Under the pieces are notes generated by a model. The model did no database searches and was not told where the DNA came from. It saw only the letters and a list, made by a program, of their open reading frames with translations. The position numbers and the translations under genes are program-made. Below are positions 47,239-59,948 of a stretch of DNA of 64,000 bases, piece by piece (within the stretch, counting starts at the first letter, position 1; each line of letters starts with the position of its first letter). This DNA comes from AP-15 sp963799085 (lineage in GTDB: Bacteria; Pseudomonadota; Alphaproteobacteria; ATCC43930; CGMCC-115725), in contig CAWCWA010000015.1 in the NCBI GenBank assembly GCA_963799085.1, forward strand, positions 248,001-312,000. Reading direction: 5' to 3'.

Positions 47239-47501
47239 CCGGCATCGAGCAGGCAGTGCGGGAGATCTGGGCCGAGTTCGTTCCCATCGACGACATCGAC
47301 GTCGATGACGATTTCTTCGAACTCGGCGGCACCTCCCTGGCGCTGATTACGGTCGTGATGCGGCTGAGCGAACGCTTCGGCATCCCGCTCGACACCAGCA
47401 TCATCGTCGAGGGCGCCACGATCGCCTCGCTCGCGCGCTGCGTCGAACGACTGGCGGCGCCCGCCGAAAGACGGGCGGAGCCGGTGACGGCCGGTGGTTG
47501 A
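47220..47501 (+). CDS. Stand-alone peptidyl carrier protein
   Basis: A 93-residue thiolation protein. DDFFELGGTSLALI (residues 30-43) is the phosphopantetheine site, with Ser39 in the canonical place. Helical spacing to ERFGIPLDTSIIVEGATIASL matches a carrier domain. It starts inside the 3' end of the adenylation gene, with GGGAGA before the ATG, and is followed 24 bases later by the halogenase. In the family such a carrier holds the aminoacyl thioester that a downstream halogenase acts on. It probably replaces the inactive carrier domain of the upstream protein. Confidence 0.92.
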   Translation: MQRQALTGIEQAVREIWAEFVPIDDIDVDDDFFELGGTSLALITVVMRLSERFGIPLDTSIIVEGATIASLARCVERLAAPAERRAEPVTAGG

Positions 47502-47525
47502 ATCAGCATTTATGGGAGGGAGGCC

Positions 47526-48495
47526 ATGGCAGAAATCGGCAGCCGGCCGGATGACCAGAAGAGCTGGCATTTGAGCCGCGACGAACTGGCCGAATTCCAC
47601 ACCCGCGGCTTCCTCGGCCCCTTCACCCTCTACGAACCGGACGAGATGAAGGCGCATTGGAAGCGCTTGCGCCTCGATCTGTTCGATCGCCGTCACGTCG
47701 CCTACCAGGACGTCAAGCCCGGCAGCGGCGTTTATGACTACGACCGCCACCTCGACAACGCGTTCCTCGCCGATCTCGTCTGCCGACCCCAGATCGTGCA
47801 CCGGATGGCGAGCATTCTCGGTCCCGACGTGATCTGCTGGCGCTCGGAATTCTTTCCGAAATATCCGGGCGACGAGGGCACCGACTGGCACCAGGCCGAC
47901 ACGTTCGGCGGCGGCAACGGCATCCCGCACATCGTCTGGCCGCACGGCTCCGATTTCGGCGGCGCGCTGACGATCTGGATGGCCTTCACCGAGGCCAGCG
48001 AGGAAACTGCCTGCATGCAGTTCATTCCCGGCACGCAGCGCACGATGTATTACGACGAGAGCAAGGGCATGCATTACGACCCCGCACGGGTCAACCGCAA
48101 GGAGGTAAACGGCGTCCTGCGCGGCTTCTTCGGCTACGACTGGCGCGAGATCCAGGTCGATCCGAATTGGGAGCCGGACGAGTTCGAAGGCCGTCTCCGT
48201 GCCGTGCCGCGCCGGACAGTTCATCGTATTCTGGTCGACGCTGATGCACGCCTCGCTGCCGCATCTGGGCAAGACCAAGGAAATGCGTCTGGGCTTTGCC
48301 GCGCGCTACGTCCCGACTTCGGTCACCGTCTACGCCGATATGAAAGACACCAATATCGTGACCGAGTTGGGCGGCAGTTTTTCCCTGGAGAAATACGGTG
48401 CGGTGCTGGTCGCCGGCCGCGACGATTTCGGTCACAACCGAATGCGGACCCACACGACGCAGGGTCAGCCCTTCGCGAACGTCGCCCCGCGGTAG
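47526..48495 (+). CDS. SyrB2-type Fe(II)/2-oxoglutarate halogenase (one apparent frameshift)
   Basis: About 322 residues of the PhyH fold. GDEGTDWHQADTFGG puts the first iron His at 122 and Ala at 124, where hydroxylases have Asp or Glu; this H-x-A leaves a site for chloride and marks the SyrB2/CytC3/BarB group. The second His is in WSTLMHASLPH (241 after repair), with Arg254 and Arg260 placed as in SyrB2 for 2-oxoglutarate. LEKYGAVLV and THTTQGQPF also recall SyrB2 (from memory). Extra G at 48189-48190 must be removed, restoring EAVSVPCRAGQF. GGGAGGGAGG precedes the ATG. The predicted substrate is the aminoacyl thioester on the adjacent carrier. Chlorination is expected; bromination is possible. 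Confidence 0.92.
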
Positions 48496-48631
48496 ACCGG
48501 TCTTCGCACGGGTCCCGCCAATTAAGATCTGGGCGTCGGAATAATCACACCGCACATCCTTCGCTGACCGCCAGACTGCAGCCGACTTCTCGCGGAGGCA
48601 CTTGACGAGGCGGTGCTCGAAGACGAGCATT

Positions 48632-48647
48632 GAATGAACGTTCATTC
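48632..48647. promoter_or_regulatory. Palindromic operator of a TetR-type regulator
   Basis: GAATGAACGTTCATTC is a perfect 16-base palindrome directly upstream of the TetR gene start at 48658. TGAAC-type palindromes are typical binding sites of TetR repressors of the fatty-acid and efflux groups. The position, 10 bases before the start codon, fits autorepression of the tetR-aas operon. The assignment of the cognate protein is inference from adjacency. Confidence 0.75.
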
Positions 48648-48657
48648 TTTGTCGCCG

Positions 48658-49246
48658 ATGTCGAGAATCAGAGAATTTCCGCGATCTGAAGGAGCGTATC
48701 GACGCCGCGGCGCTGCATCTGTTCGCCGAGCGCGGTGCTGACGCGACGCCGATGCCGATGATCGCCCAGGCGGCTGGCGTCGCGGTCGGCTCGCTCTATC
48801 GCTATTATGCCAACAAGGAAGAGCTGGTGACGCGGCTCTACGCGGAAAATTTCGGGGCGCTTGCCTGGGAACTCGACGCCGCCCAGGCGGAGGCGGGCAC
48901 GGCGCGCGACAAGATCGCGGCGATGGTCGGCTTCATCTGCGGCTATTTCGAGCGCGAATGGGATCGCGCCCGCTTCCTGCTCTTGGAACAGCATATCCGG
49001 CTGAAGGGTTACGCAGGTTCGGCAAACCCGGTCGACATCGTGCATCGCGTCGTCGCCGAGGGTATCTGCCGCGGCGAGATCCGGCCGCTCGATCCGATGC
49101 TTGCGACAGCACTCGTCATGGGTCCGGTAATTCAGGCCGCAACCTTTCGGACTTATGGTCGGCTGAACGGCAGCCTCGCCGCTGCCGCCGCCGACATCGC
49201 CCAAGCCGTATGGTCCGCTATCGCCCCTGAGGAGACCAACCGATGA
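48658..49246 (+). CDS. TetR-family regulator (one apparent frameshift)
   Basis: About 195 residues. The N-terminal helix-turn-helix is split: ATG at 48658 gives MSRIREFPR, and one extra base within about 48680-48690 separates it from KERIDAAALHLFAERGADAT, followed by MIAQAAGVAVGSLYRYYANK, the recognition-helix pattern of TetR repressors. The C-terminal ligand-binding part (ARFLLLEQHIRL, ATALVMGPVIQAA) is intact. It overlaps the aas-like gene by four bases (ATGA), so it probably controls that gene and itself through the palindrome just upstream. A second possible start is the internal ATG at 48752, but this would drop half of the DNA-binding domain. Confidence 0.82.
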
Positions 49247-52200
49247 GCCGCCAGATCGAACTGCTGCGAGCGCGGCGATTCCTGCCGCTGCTTCTGACGC
49301 AGGTGACCGGCGCCTTTAACGACAATCTGTTCAAGAGCGCCTTTGTCATGATCGTCACCTATGGCGCCGCGTCGGCTAACGGCCGCGACCCGGCGATGGT
49401 GGCGGCACTCGCCGCGGCGGCGTTGATCGCCCCCTTCTTTCTCTTTTCGGCAACCGCGGGCGAATTGGCTGACCGGTTCGAGCGCTCGCGCCTGCTGCGG
49501 ATCCTGAAGGCGGCGGAGCTTGCCGCGGTGCTCGCCGCGGCTGCGGCCCTGCTGACCGGCGGGTTGGCGCCTGCACTTGTTTGCCTCTTTCTGTTGGGCG
49601 CGCAGGCGACGTTCGCGAGCCCGGTCAAATACGCGCTTTTGCCCCAGCATCTCGCACCCGTCGAACTCGTCGACGGCAACGCGGTGATGGAGGCGGGCAC
49701 GTTCCTGTCGATCCTCGCCGGCACCATCGCCGGAGGGATCGCGGTCGCGGTGTCGTGGGGGCCGGCCGCCGCCTGTGTGCTGCTTGCGTTCTGTGCTGCG
49801 GCGGGCCTTGCCGCGAGCTTCCGGGTGCCGGGCGCGCCGCCGCCCTCGCCCGAACTGCAGATCAGCCGCAACCCGTTCGCCGCCACCGCCGCGATCCTGC
49901 GCGAGGCGCACGAACGGCGCGTCGTCTGGCTGTCGATCCTTGGCGCCTCCTGGTTCTGGCTGGTGGGCGGCGTGCTCGTCTCGCAACTGCCGTCCTTCGC
50001 CAAGACAGATCTCGGCGCCGGCAGCGGCGTGGTCATCCTGTTCCTCGCCGCCTTTTCGATCGGCGTTGGGGTCGGCTCCTCGCTCTGCGGCCGGCTGATG
50101 CGCGGCGAAGTCAGCGCCCGCTATGTGCCGCTGGCCGCACTCGGCATGGCGCTGTTTTCGCTCGACCTGGCGCTCGCCAGCCGGCACGCAGTTGCACCCT
50201 CCGCCGCGCCGCTGATCGGGGTTGCCGCGTTTCTCGGCGAGCCCTTGGGCCTGCGCATCTTCGCCGACCTCCTGGGCCTCGCGATCTCGGGCGGCTTCTT
50301 TGTCGTGCCGCTCTACGCGCTGATCCAGAGCCGCAGCGCCGAGGAGGTGCGGGCGAGGGTGATCGCCGCCAACAACATCATGAACGCGCTCTTCATGGCG
50401 GCGGGCGCCGTCGTCACCGTGGGGCTCCTCGCCGTCGGCCTCGGCATCCCGGTTGTTTATCTGGTCCTCGCCACCGGCAATGTCGTCGCCACGGTCATCG
50501 TCTGCCGGCTGTTGCCGAGCGATGTTTTGCGCACCCTCGCGCGGCTCCTGCTCCGCCTCGCTTATCGCGTCGAGGTCAAGGGGCTCGAAAATCTGGCAGC
50601 TGCCGGCGAGCCCGCGATCATCGTTCCGAACCACGCCTCGTTTCTCGACGGCGCGCTGGTCGCCGCCTTTCTTCCGGGCTCGCCGGTCTATGCCGTCGAT
50701 ACCGGGCAGGCGCAGCGCTGGTGGGTGCGCCTCTTCTTCACCGCGGTCGATGTCTTCACGATGGACCCGTCGCGCCCGATGGCGACCAAATCGCTCGTCA
50801 AACTGATGCGCGAGGGCCGCAGCAGCGTGATCTTTCCCGAGGGGCGCATCAACGTGACCGGCGGCGCGCTGATGAAGATTTATGACGGCGCCGGGCTGAT
50901 CGCCGACAAATCCGAGGCGCCGATCGTCCCGGTCCGCCTCGACGGCGTCGAGTACACGCGCTTCTCCCGCCTGCGCGGACGGCTGCGGCAGCGGCGGTTC
51001 CCCAAGATCACGATCACCGTGCTCGAACCGCGGCGGCTCGATGTCCCGGCGGAACTGCGGGGCAGGGCGCGGCGTCATATGGCGGGTCTGCGCCTCTACG
51101 ACATCATGTCGGAGATGATGGCGCGGCGCCCCGATCCGCCGAGCCTGTTCGCCGCCCTCCTCGAAACGCGCCGGGCGCAGGGCGGCAGCTATAGCATCCT
51201 CGAGGACCCGACCGGGCAGGCGATGAGCTACGATCGCCTGGTAGCGGCAAGTCTCGTCTTGGCGCGGCGGCTCGGCCCGCTCGTCGGGCGGGGGAAGCCC
51301 GTGGGCCTCATGCTGCCGAACTCGATCGGCGCGGCGCTCGCCTTTCTGGCCTTGCAGGCGAGCGGACGCGTACCGGCAATGCTCAATCACACCGCCGGCC
51401 CCGAAGGTGTGTCGTCGGCCTGTCGTGTCGCCGGTCTGCGCGTCGTCGTCACCTCGCGCCGCTTTGTCGAACTCGCCAAGCTCGGCGCCGTTGCCGACCG
51501 GCTCGCGGGTGAACAGCGGCTCGTCTGGCTCGAGGATGTGCGCGAGACGCTCGGTCTCGTCGACAAGCTCTACGGCCTCGTTGCCGGCCGTTTCGCCGGC
51601 CGCATCCATCGCCGCGTGGGGCTCGCCGCCGACAACAGCGCTGTCATCCTGTTCACTTCCGGCTCGGAAGGGGCGCCGAAGGCGGTCGTGCTGAGCCACA
51701 AGAACCTTCTCGCCAATCGTCGGCAGATCGCCGCTCGGGTCGATTTCAGCCCGGCTGATATCGCGCTCAACGCCTTGCCGATGTTTCATTCCTTTGGGCT
51801 GACCGGCGGATTTCTGCTGCCGCTCCTGTCGGGAGTGCGGGTCTTCCTCTACCCCTCGCCGCTGCATTATCGGATCGTGCCGGAAATCGCCTATCAGATC
51901 GGCGCCACGATCCTGTTCGGCACCGACACGTTTCTCGGGGGCTATGCCCGCCGCGCCGACCCCTATGATTTTTACGCGCTGCGCTACGTCTTCGCCGGCG
52001 CCGAGCCGGTGCGCGAGGAGACCCGGAGGGTCTGGTCCGAGCGGTTCGGCAAGCGCATTCTCGAAGGCTACGGCGTCACCGAATGCGCGCCGGTTATCGC
52101 CGTCAACACGCCGATGCACTATCGCCCCGGCACCGTCGGCTGGTTCCTGCCGCTGATCGAATATCGGCTCGACCCGGTCCCCGGCATCGAAGAAGGCGGC

Positions 52201-52692
52201 CGCCTCTTTCTCCGCGGCCCCAATGTCATGTCGGGCTATTTGCGCGCGGGCGTCGTCGAACCGCCGGAAGGGGGCTGGTACGACACCGGCGATCTTGTCG
52301 CCGTCGATGCCGAAGGCTTTGTCACGGTCAAGGGCCGCATCAAGCGCTTCGCCAAGATCGCCGGGGAGATGGTCTCGCTCGCCGTCGCCGAGCGCCTCGC
52401 CGAGACCGCATATCCCGATAACCGCCATGCGGTCGTCGCAATCCCCGACCCGCGCCGCGGCGAAAAGCTGATCCTGGTAACCGAAGCTCCTGCCGTCGAG
52501 CGCGCCGCGCTTGTCGCCGCGGGGCACGACCTGGGCCTGCCCGAAATCGCCGTGCCGCGGGATATCGTCGAAATCGACCGGCTGCCGCTGCTCGGCACGG
52601 GCAAGACCGATTACGCGGCGACGTTGCGTCTGGCCGTGGATGCCGGCCGACCGGCGGAGGACTCCGAGGCCGTGCCGGCCGATGCGGTGTGA
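49243..52692 (+). CDS. Tripartite MFS / 1-acyltransferase / acyl-ACP synthetase (Aas-like)
   Basis: A 1149-residue membrane protein with three parts: an LplT-like major facilitator of about 12 helices (residues 1-410, beginning TQVTGAFNDNLFKSAFV), a PlsC-type acyltransferase (NHASFLDGAL near residue 463, then IFPEGRINVTGG) and an AMP-binding acyl-ACP synthetase (LFTSGSEGAPKAVVLSHKN near residue 803, EGYGVTECAPVIAVN). Together these import lysophospholipid and re-acylate it at the sn-2 (or sn-1) position. E. coli has LplT and Aas as separate proteins; the fusion is common in Proteobacteria. It is translationally coupled to the TetR gene. The gene is uninterrupted. Confidence 0.93.
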   Translation: MSRQIELLRARRFLPLLLTQVTGAFNDNLFKSAFVMIVTYGAASANGRDPAMVAALAAAALIAPFFLFSATAGELADRFERSRLLRILKAAELAAVLAAAAALLTGGLAPALVCLFLLGAQATFASPVKYALLPQHLAPVELVDGNAVMEAGTFLSILAGTIAGGIAVAVSWGPAAACVLLAFCAAAGLAASFRVPGAPPPSPELQISRNPFAATAAILREAHERRVVWLSILGASWFWLVGGVLVSQLPSFAKTDLGAGSGVVILFLAAFSIGVGVGSSLCGRLMRGEVSARYVPLAALGMALFSLDLALASRHAVAPSAAPLIGVAAFLGEPLGLRIFADLLGLAISGGFFVVPLYALIQSRSAEEVRARVIAANNIMNALFMAAGAVVTVGLLAVGLGIPVVYLVLATGNVVATVIVCRLLPSDVLRTLARLLLRLAYRVEVKGLENLAAAGEPAIIVPNHASFLDGALVAAFLPGSPVYAVDTGQAQRWWVRLFFTAVDVFTMDPSRPMATKSLVKLMREGRSSVIFPEGRINVTGGALMKIYDGAGLIADKSEAPIVPVRLDGVEYTRFSRLRGRLRQRRFPKITITVLEPRRLDVPAELRGRARRHMAGLRLYDIMSEMMARRPDPPSLFAALLETRRAQGGSYSILEDPTGQAMSYDRLVAASLVLARRLGPLVGRGKPVGLMLPNSIGAALAFLALQASGRVPAMLNHTAGPEGVSSACRVAGLRVVVTSRRFVELAKLGAVADRLAGEQRLVWLEDVRETLGLVDKLYGLVAGRFAGRIHRRVGLAADNSAVILFTSGSEGAPKAVVLSHKNLLANRRQIAARVDFSPADIALNALPMFHSFGLTGGFLLPLLSGVRVFLYPSPLHYRIVPEIAYQIGATILFGTDTFLGGYARRADPYDFYALRYVFAGAEPVREETRRVWSERFGKRILEGYGVTECAPVIAVNTPMHYRPGTVGWFLPLIEYRLDPVPGIEEGGRLFLRGPNVMSGYLRAGVVEPPEGGWYDTGDLVAVDAEGFVTVKGRIKRFAKIAGEMVSLAVAERLAETAYPDNRHAVVAIPDPRRGEKLILVTEAPAVERAALVAAGHDLGLPEIAVPRDIVEIDRLPLLGTGKTDYAATLRLAVDAGRPAEDSEAVPADAV

Positions 52693-53038
52693 ACTCGCGT
52701 CGTACCCCCGCCGCCATAAAATTGCCGCGCTCGCATGTCATAAATTACCGTTGCGGCCGGCGATGGCTACAACTTGCGCGATAGAGACTGCTGTAGATTC
52801 GTTGCAAATAACAGCGACATCAGCATTTTATACTCAACTATAGAGAGTGGTTATCGAGGCACGCTGATCCGCTCGTCCTATCGAGCCGGCGTCGGTCTTC
52901 CCGGATGACCCCGCGGTTTGCTCGCAGCTGCGAGATGCGGTAATATTTCTGACCCATCTCGCTAGGAGGGCTTCGCGGCGACGCTTTCGGGCAGGGCCGC
53001 GATTTTAGTCTCCGGCATCACCACGCGATAGAACCGTC
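52693..53038. other. Intergenic region before gyrA
   Basis: 346 bases with a notably AT-richer core at about 52790-52850. A TATACT hexamer near 52828-52833 could be a -10 element, but I see no good -35 at the right distance (a TTGCAA lies 21 bases upstream). No gene-like frame is present. The gyrA promoter is expected here. Confidence 0.4.
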
Positions 53039-55842
<2,804 letters not shown>

Positions 55843-55846
<4 letters not shown>

Positions 55847-56385
55847 CCGAGCGTCGCATCGGGATCTATCCCGGCACCTTTGATCCGATCACCAACGGAC
55901 ACAGCGACATCATCCGGCGCGCGATCAAGATCGTCGACCATCTGGTGATCGGGGTTGCTCGCAACGACGGTAAGGGCCCGCTTCTCGCCACCGACGAGCG
56001 GGTCGAGATCGTGCGCGACGAGGTCGCCCATCTCGAAAACGGCGATGCCGAGCGCATCGAGGTGCGGGCCTTTGATTCGCTGTTGATGCATTTCGCGCAA
56101 TCGGTCGGCGCCGGTGTGATCATCCGGGGTTTGCGCGCGGTTTCCGATTTCGAATACGAGTTTCAAATGGCCGGCATGAACGCCAGGCTCAATCCCGAAA
56201 TCGAAACCGTGTTTCTGATGGCCTCCGACCGCTTCCAATTCATCTCTTCAAGGTTTGTCAAGGAGATCGGCGCGCTCGGCGGCGACATCTCGCATTTCGT
56301 CAGCCCCCGCGTCGCGGAACGTCTGCTCGACCGCTACTCCGGCGCCAGCGCAAAAACACGCCGGCGCGCCGCCAGCGCGGATTGA
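55843..56385 (+). CDS. coaD: Phosphopantetheine adenylyltransferase
   Basis: 180 residues; transfers AMP from ATP to 4'-phosphopantetheine in coenzyme A synthesis. The N-terminal GIYPGTFDPITNGHSDII carries the H/TxGH-type nucleotide motif, RGLRAVSDFEYEFQMAGMN is the conserved substrate region, and SSRFVKEIGALGGDIS matches the family ending. It overlaps the gyrA stop by four bases; gyrA-coaD adjacency is common in Alphaproteobacteria. CoaD also supplies the CoA needed for the phosphopantetheine arm of the carrier protein in this window. Confidence 0.96.
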
Positions 56386-56392
56386 TCAGGTC

Positions 56393-57611
56393 TCAGATGA
56401 TCCTGCGCTGCCGGAAGTCGTGGATCTCCGCGGCGGAGTAGCCGAGGCGGCCCAGTATCTCATTGTTGTCGGCGCCAAGTTTGGGCGCCACACCAATCCT
56501 CGCCGGGGTTTCCGAGAAATGCCACGGCGTGCCGTGTACTTTGAGCCGCTTGCCATACTCCGGATAGTCAACTTCCGCGACATAATTGTTCGCGATCACG
56601 TCGGGGTCGTTCGAGGCTTCGAGGAGGGTGTTGATCGGCGCTGCGACAATGTCGGCGCGGCGCAGCTTCTCGACCCAATCGTCGCGCGGCCCGGTCGCAA
56701 ACAGGCTCGTCCAGCGTCTGCAACAGACTTTGCCGCTTTTCGTCGGAGCCGATAATGACGCCGAGATCGCCGAACCCAGCGTCTTCCAATCTCTCGTAGA
56801 ACCCCACCGCCGTCATCGCCGTCTTCCACGCCCTGGCGCCGTTCAGCTGGAATACGAGCGGCTTGTCGTCCCGGTCGTTGAAGCTGGCGCTGAGTCCTGG
56901 GCGCTCCGGCGTGCCGGTGATGCGGGCTTGGCCGGTGACGGGATTGCGTTCGCGCCACATCGTCGTTGTCAAGGTCCAACCCATCAGCCGGATCTGGCTG
57001 CCCAGAAGCGAGCAATCGACCTTCTGCCCCACGCCGGTGGCGCGGGCGTGTGTCAGAGCCGCGAGCGCTCCGCCAAACGCGAGGATGGCGCAGGTCTCGT
57101 CGGCCACCGAGACGATCCCGGTCTTGAGCGGCTGGCCCGGCGTCGAATACGCCTCGGCGATGCCGCCCAATGCCTGCGCCATCGAATCGGTGCCGGGCAG
57201 GTCGGCGTGCGGTCCCTTCGGCCCGTAGCCGGAGACCGAGATGTAGACGAGACGAGGGTTTATCCGGCGCAGTTCCTCGTAGCCGAAACCGTTCTTTTCT
57301 GCCGCACCCGGTCGGAAGTTCTGGCCGAAGATCTCGGCCTCGGCGGCCAGCCGGTGCAGGATCGCGCGGCCCTCCGGAGTTTTCAGGTTGAGAGTGACGC
57401 TTTTGACGCCTCGGTTGTTGGTCTCGAAATACGTGCTGGGAAAGCCCGGCATGACCGTCGAACCGCGCGAATTGTCGCCGATTTCGGGGACTTCGATCTT
57501 GATGATCTCGGCGCCGAGATCGGCCATCAGCATGTAGGGCACGGTTCCCGCCTGCGCCGTTGAGCAGGCCACCACCTTGACGCCCTGAAGCGGGCCATGC
57601 GGCGCGGTCAT
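56393..57611 (-). CDS. CaiB/BaiF-family CoA transferase (one apparent frameshift)
   Basis: About 405 residues, family III CoA transferase. It begins GPLQGVKVVACSTAQAG and contains ADLGAEIIKIEVPEIGD; FPSTYFETNNRGVKSVTLNL follows with GRAILHRLAAEAEIFGQNFRPG and LPGTDSMAQALGGIA. The Asp in PGTDS is the likely catalytic acid. An extra G in GG at 56705-56706 (plus strand) breaks the C-terminal part; repaired, DELFATGPRDDWVEKL runs on to GTPWHFSETPARIGVAPKLG. It converges with coaD, only 7 bases between stops. Substrate unknown. Confidence 0.86.
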
Positions 57612-57745
57612 ATCCGGGGTTCTCCTGCGCTGGGGATGAGACGGGTTGGGGGTCGCAGAGTGGCATCATAGTCCGGCGCGAGGACGGCAGGCGACAACCC
57701 CTTGCCCGGCGGATGCAATGACTTTTTCCCCGGGGGGCGCGCAGA

Positions 57746-57822
57746 TGGTAGGCCCGGCAGGATTCGAACCTGCGACTCCACCGTTATGAGCGGCGTGTTC
57801 TAACCAGCTGAACTACGGGCCC
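57746..57822 (-). tRNA. tRNA with CAU anticodon (Met or Ile2)
   Basis: A 77-base cloverleaf on the minus strand with encoded CCA. Stems: GGGCCCG/CGGGCCT acceptor (first pair G-U), D arm GTTC...GAAC, anticodon stem CGCCG/CGGTG with loop CTCATAA, T arm GCAGG TTCGAAT CCTGC. The anticodon CAU means elongator Met or, after lysidine modification by TilS, Ile for AUA; it lacks the unpaired first base of initiator tRNA. The acceptor stem looks more like the Ile2 type, but I cannot decide without comparison. It sits 35 bases downstream of rpoD. Confidence 0.92.
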
Positions 57823-57857
57823 GCCGACGCCGAGGATACGGCAGACGCGCGGCGCTG

Positions 57858-59849
<1,992 letters not shown>

Positions 59850-59948
59850 TCGCTCATCCCTAACAGCTTCGTGACCGGCGCGGCCGCCGCACCGGAAACC
59901 AATAGTGTTTGTCGCAAGTCCGCCGACGATCCACGGCAGCGGCGCAGG

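Noticed and set aside
47526..48495. Annotation as ordinary phytanoyl-CoA dioxygenase or hydroxylase
   Set aside because: The H-x-A motif, adjacent carrier and A-domain genes and close similarity in wording to SyrB2 favour a halogenase.
49153..52527. 1124-codon open frame on the minus strand opposite the aas-like gene
   Set aside because: GC-rich codon bias of the plus-strand gene leaves the opposite frame open; the translation is Arg/Asp/Gly/His-rich with no motif, while the plus strand has three complete domains.
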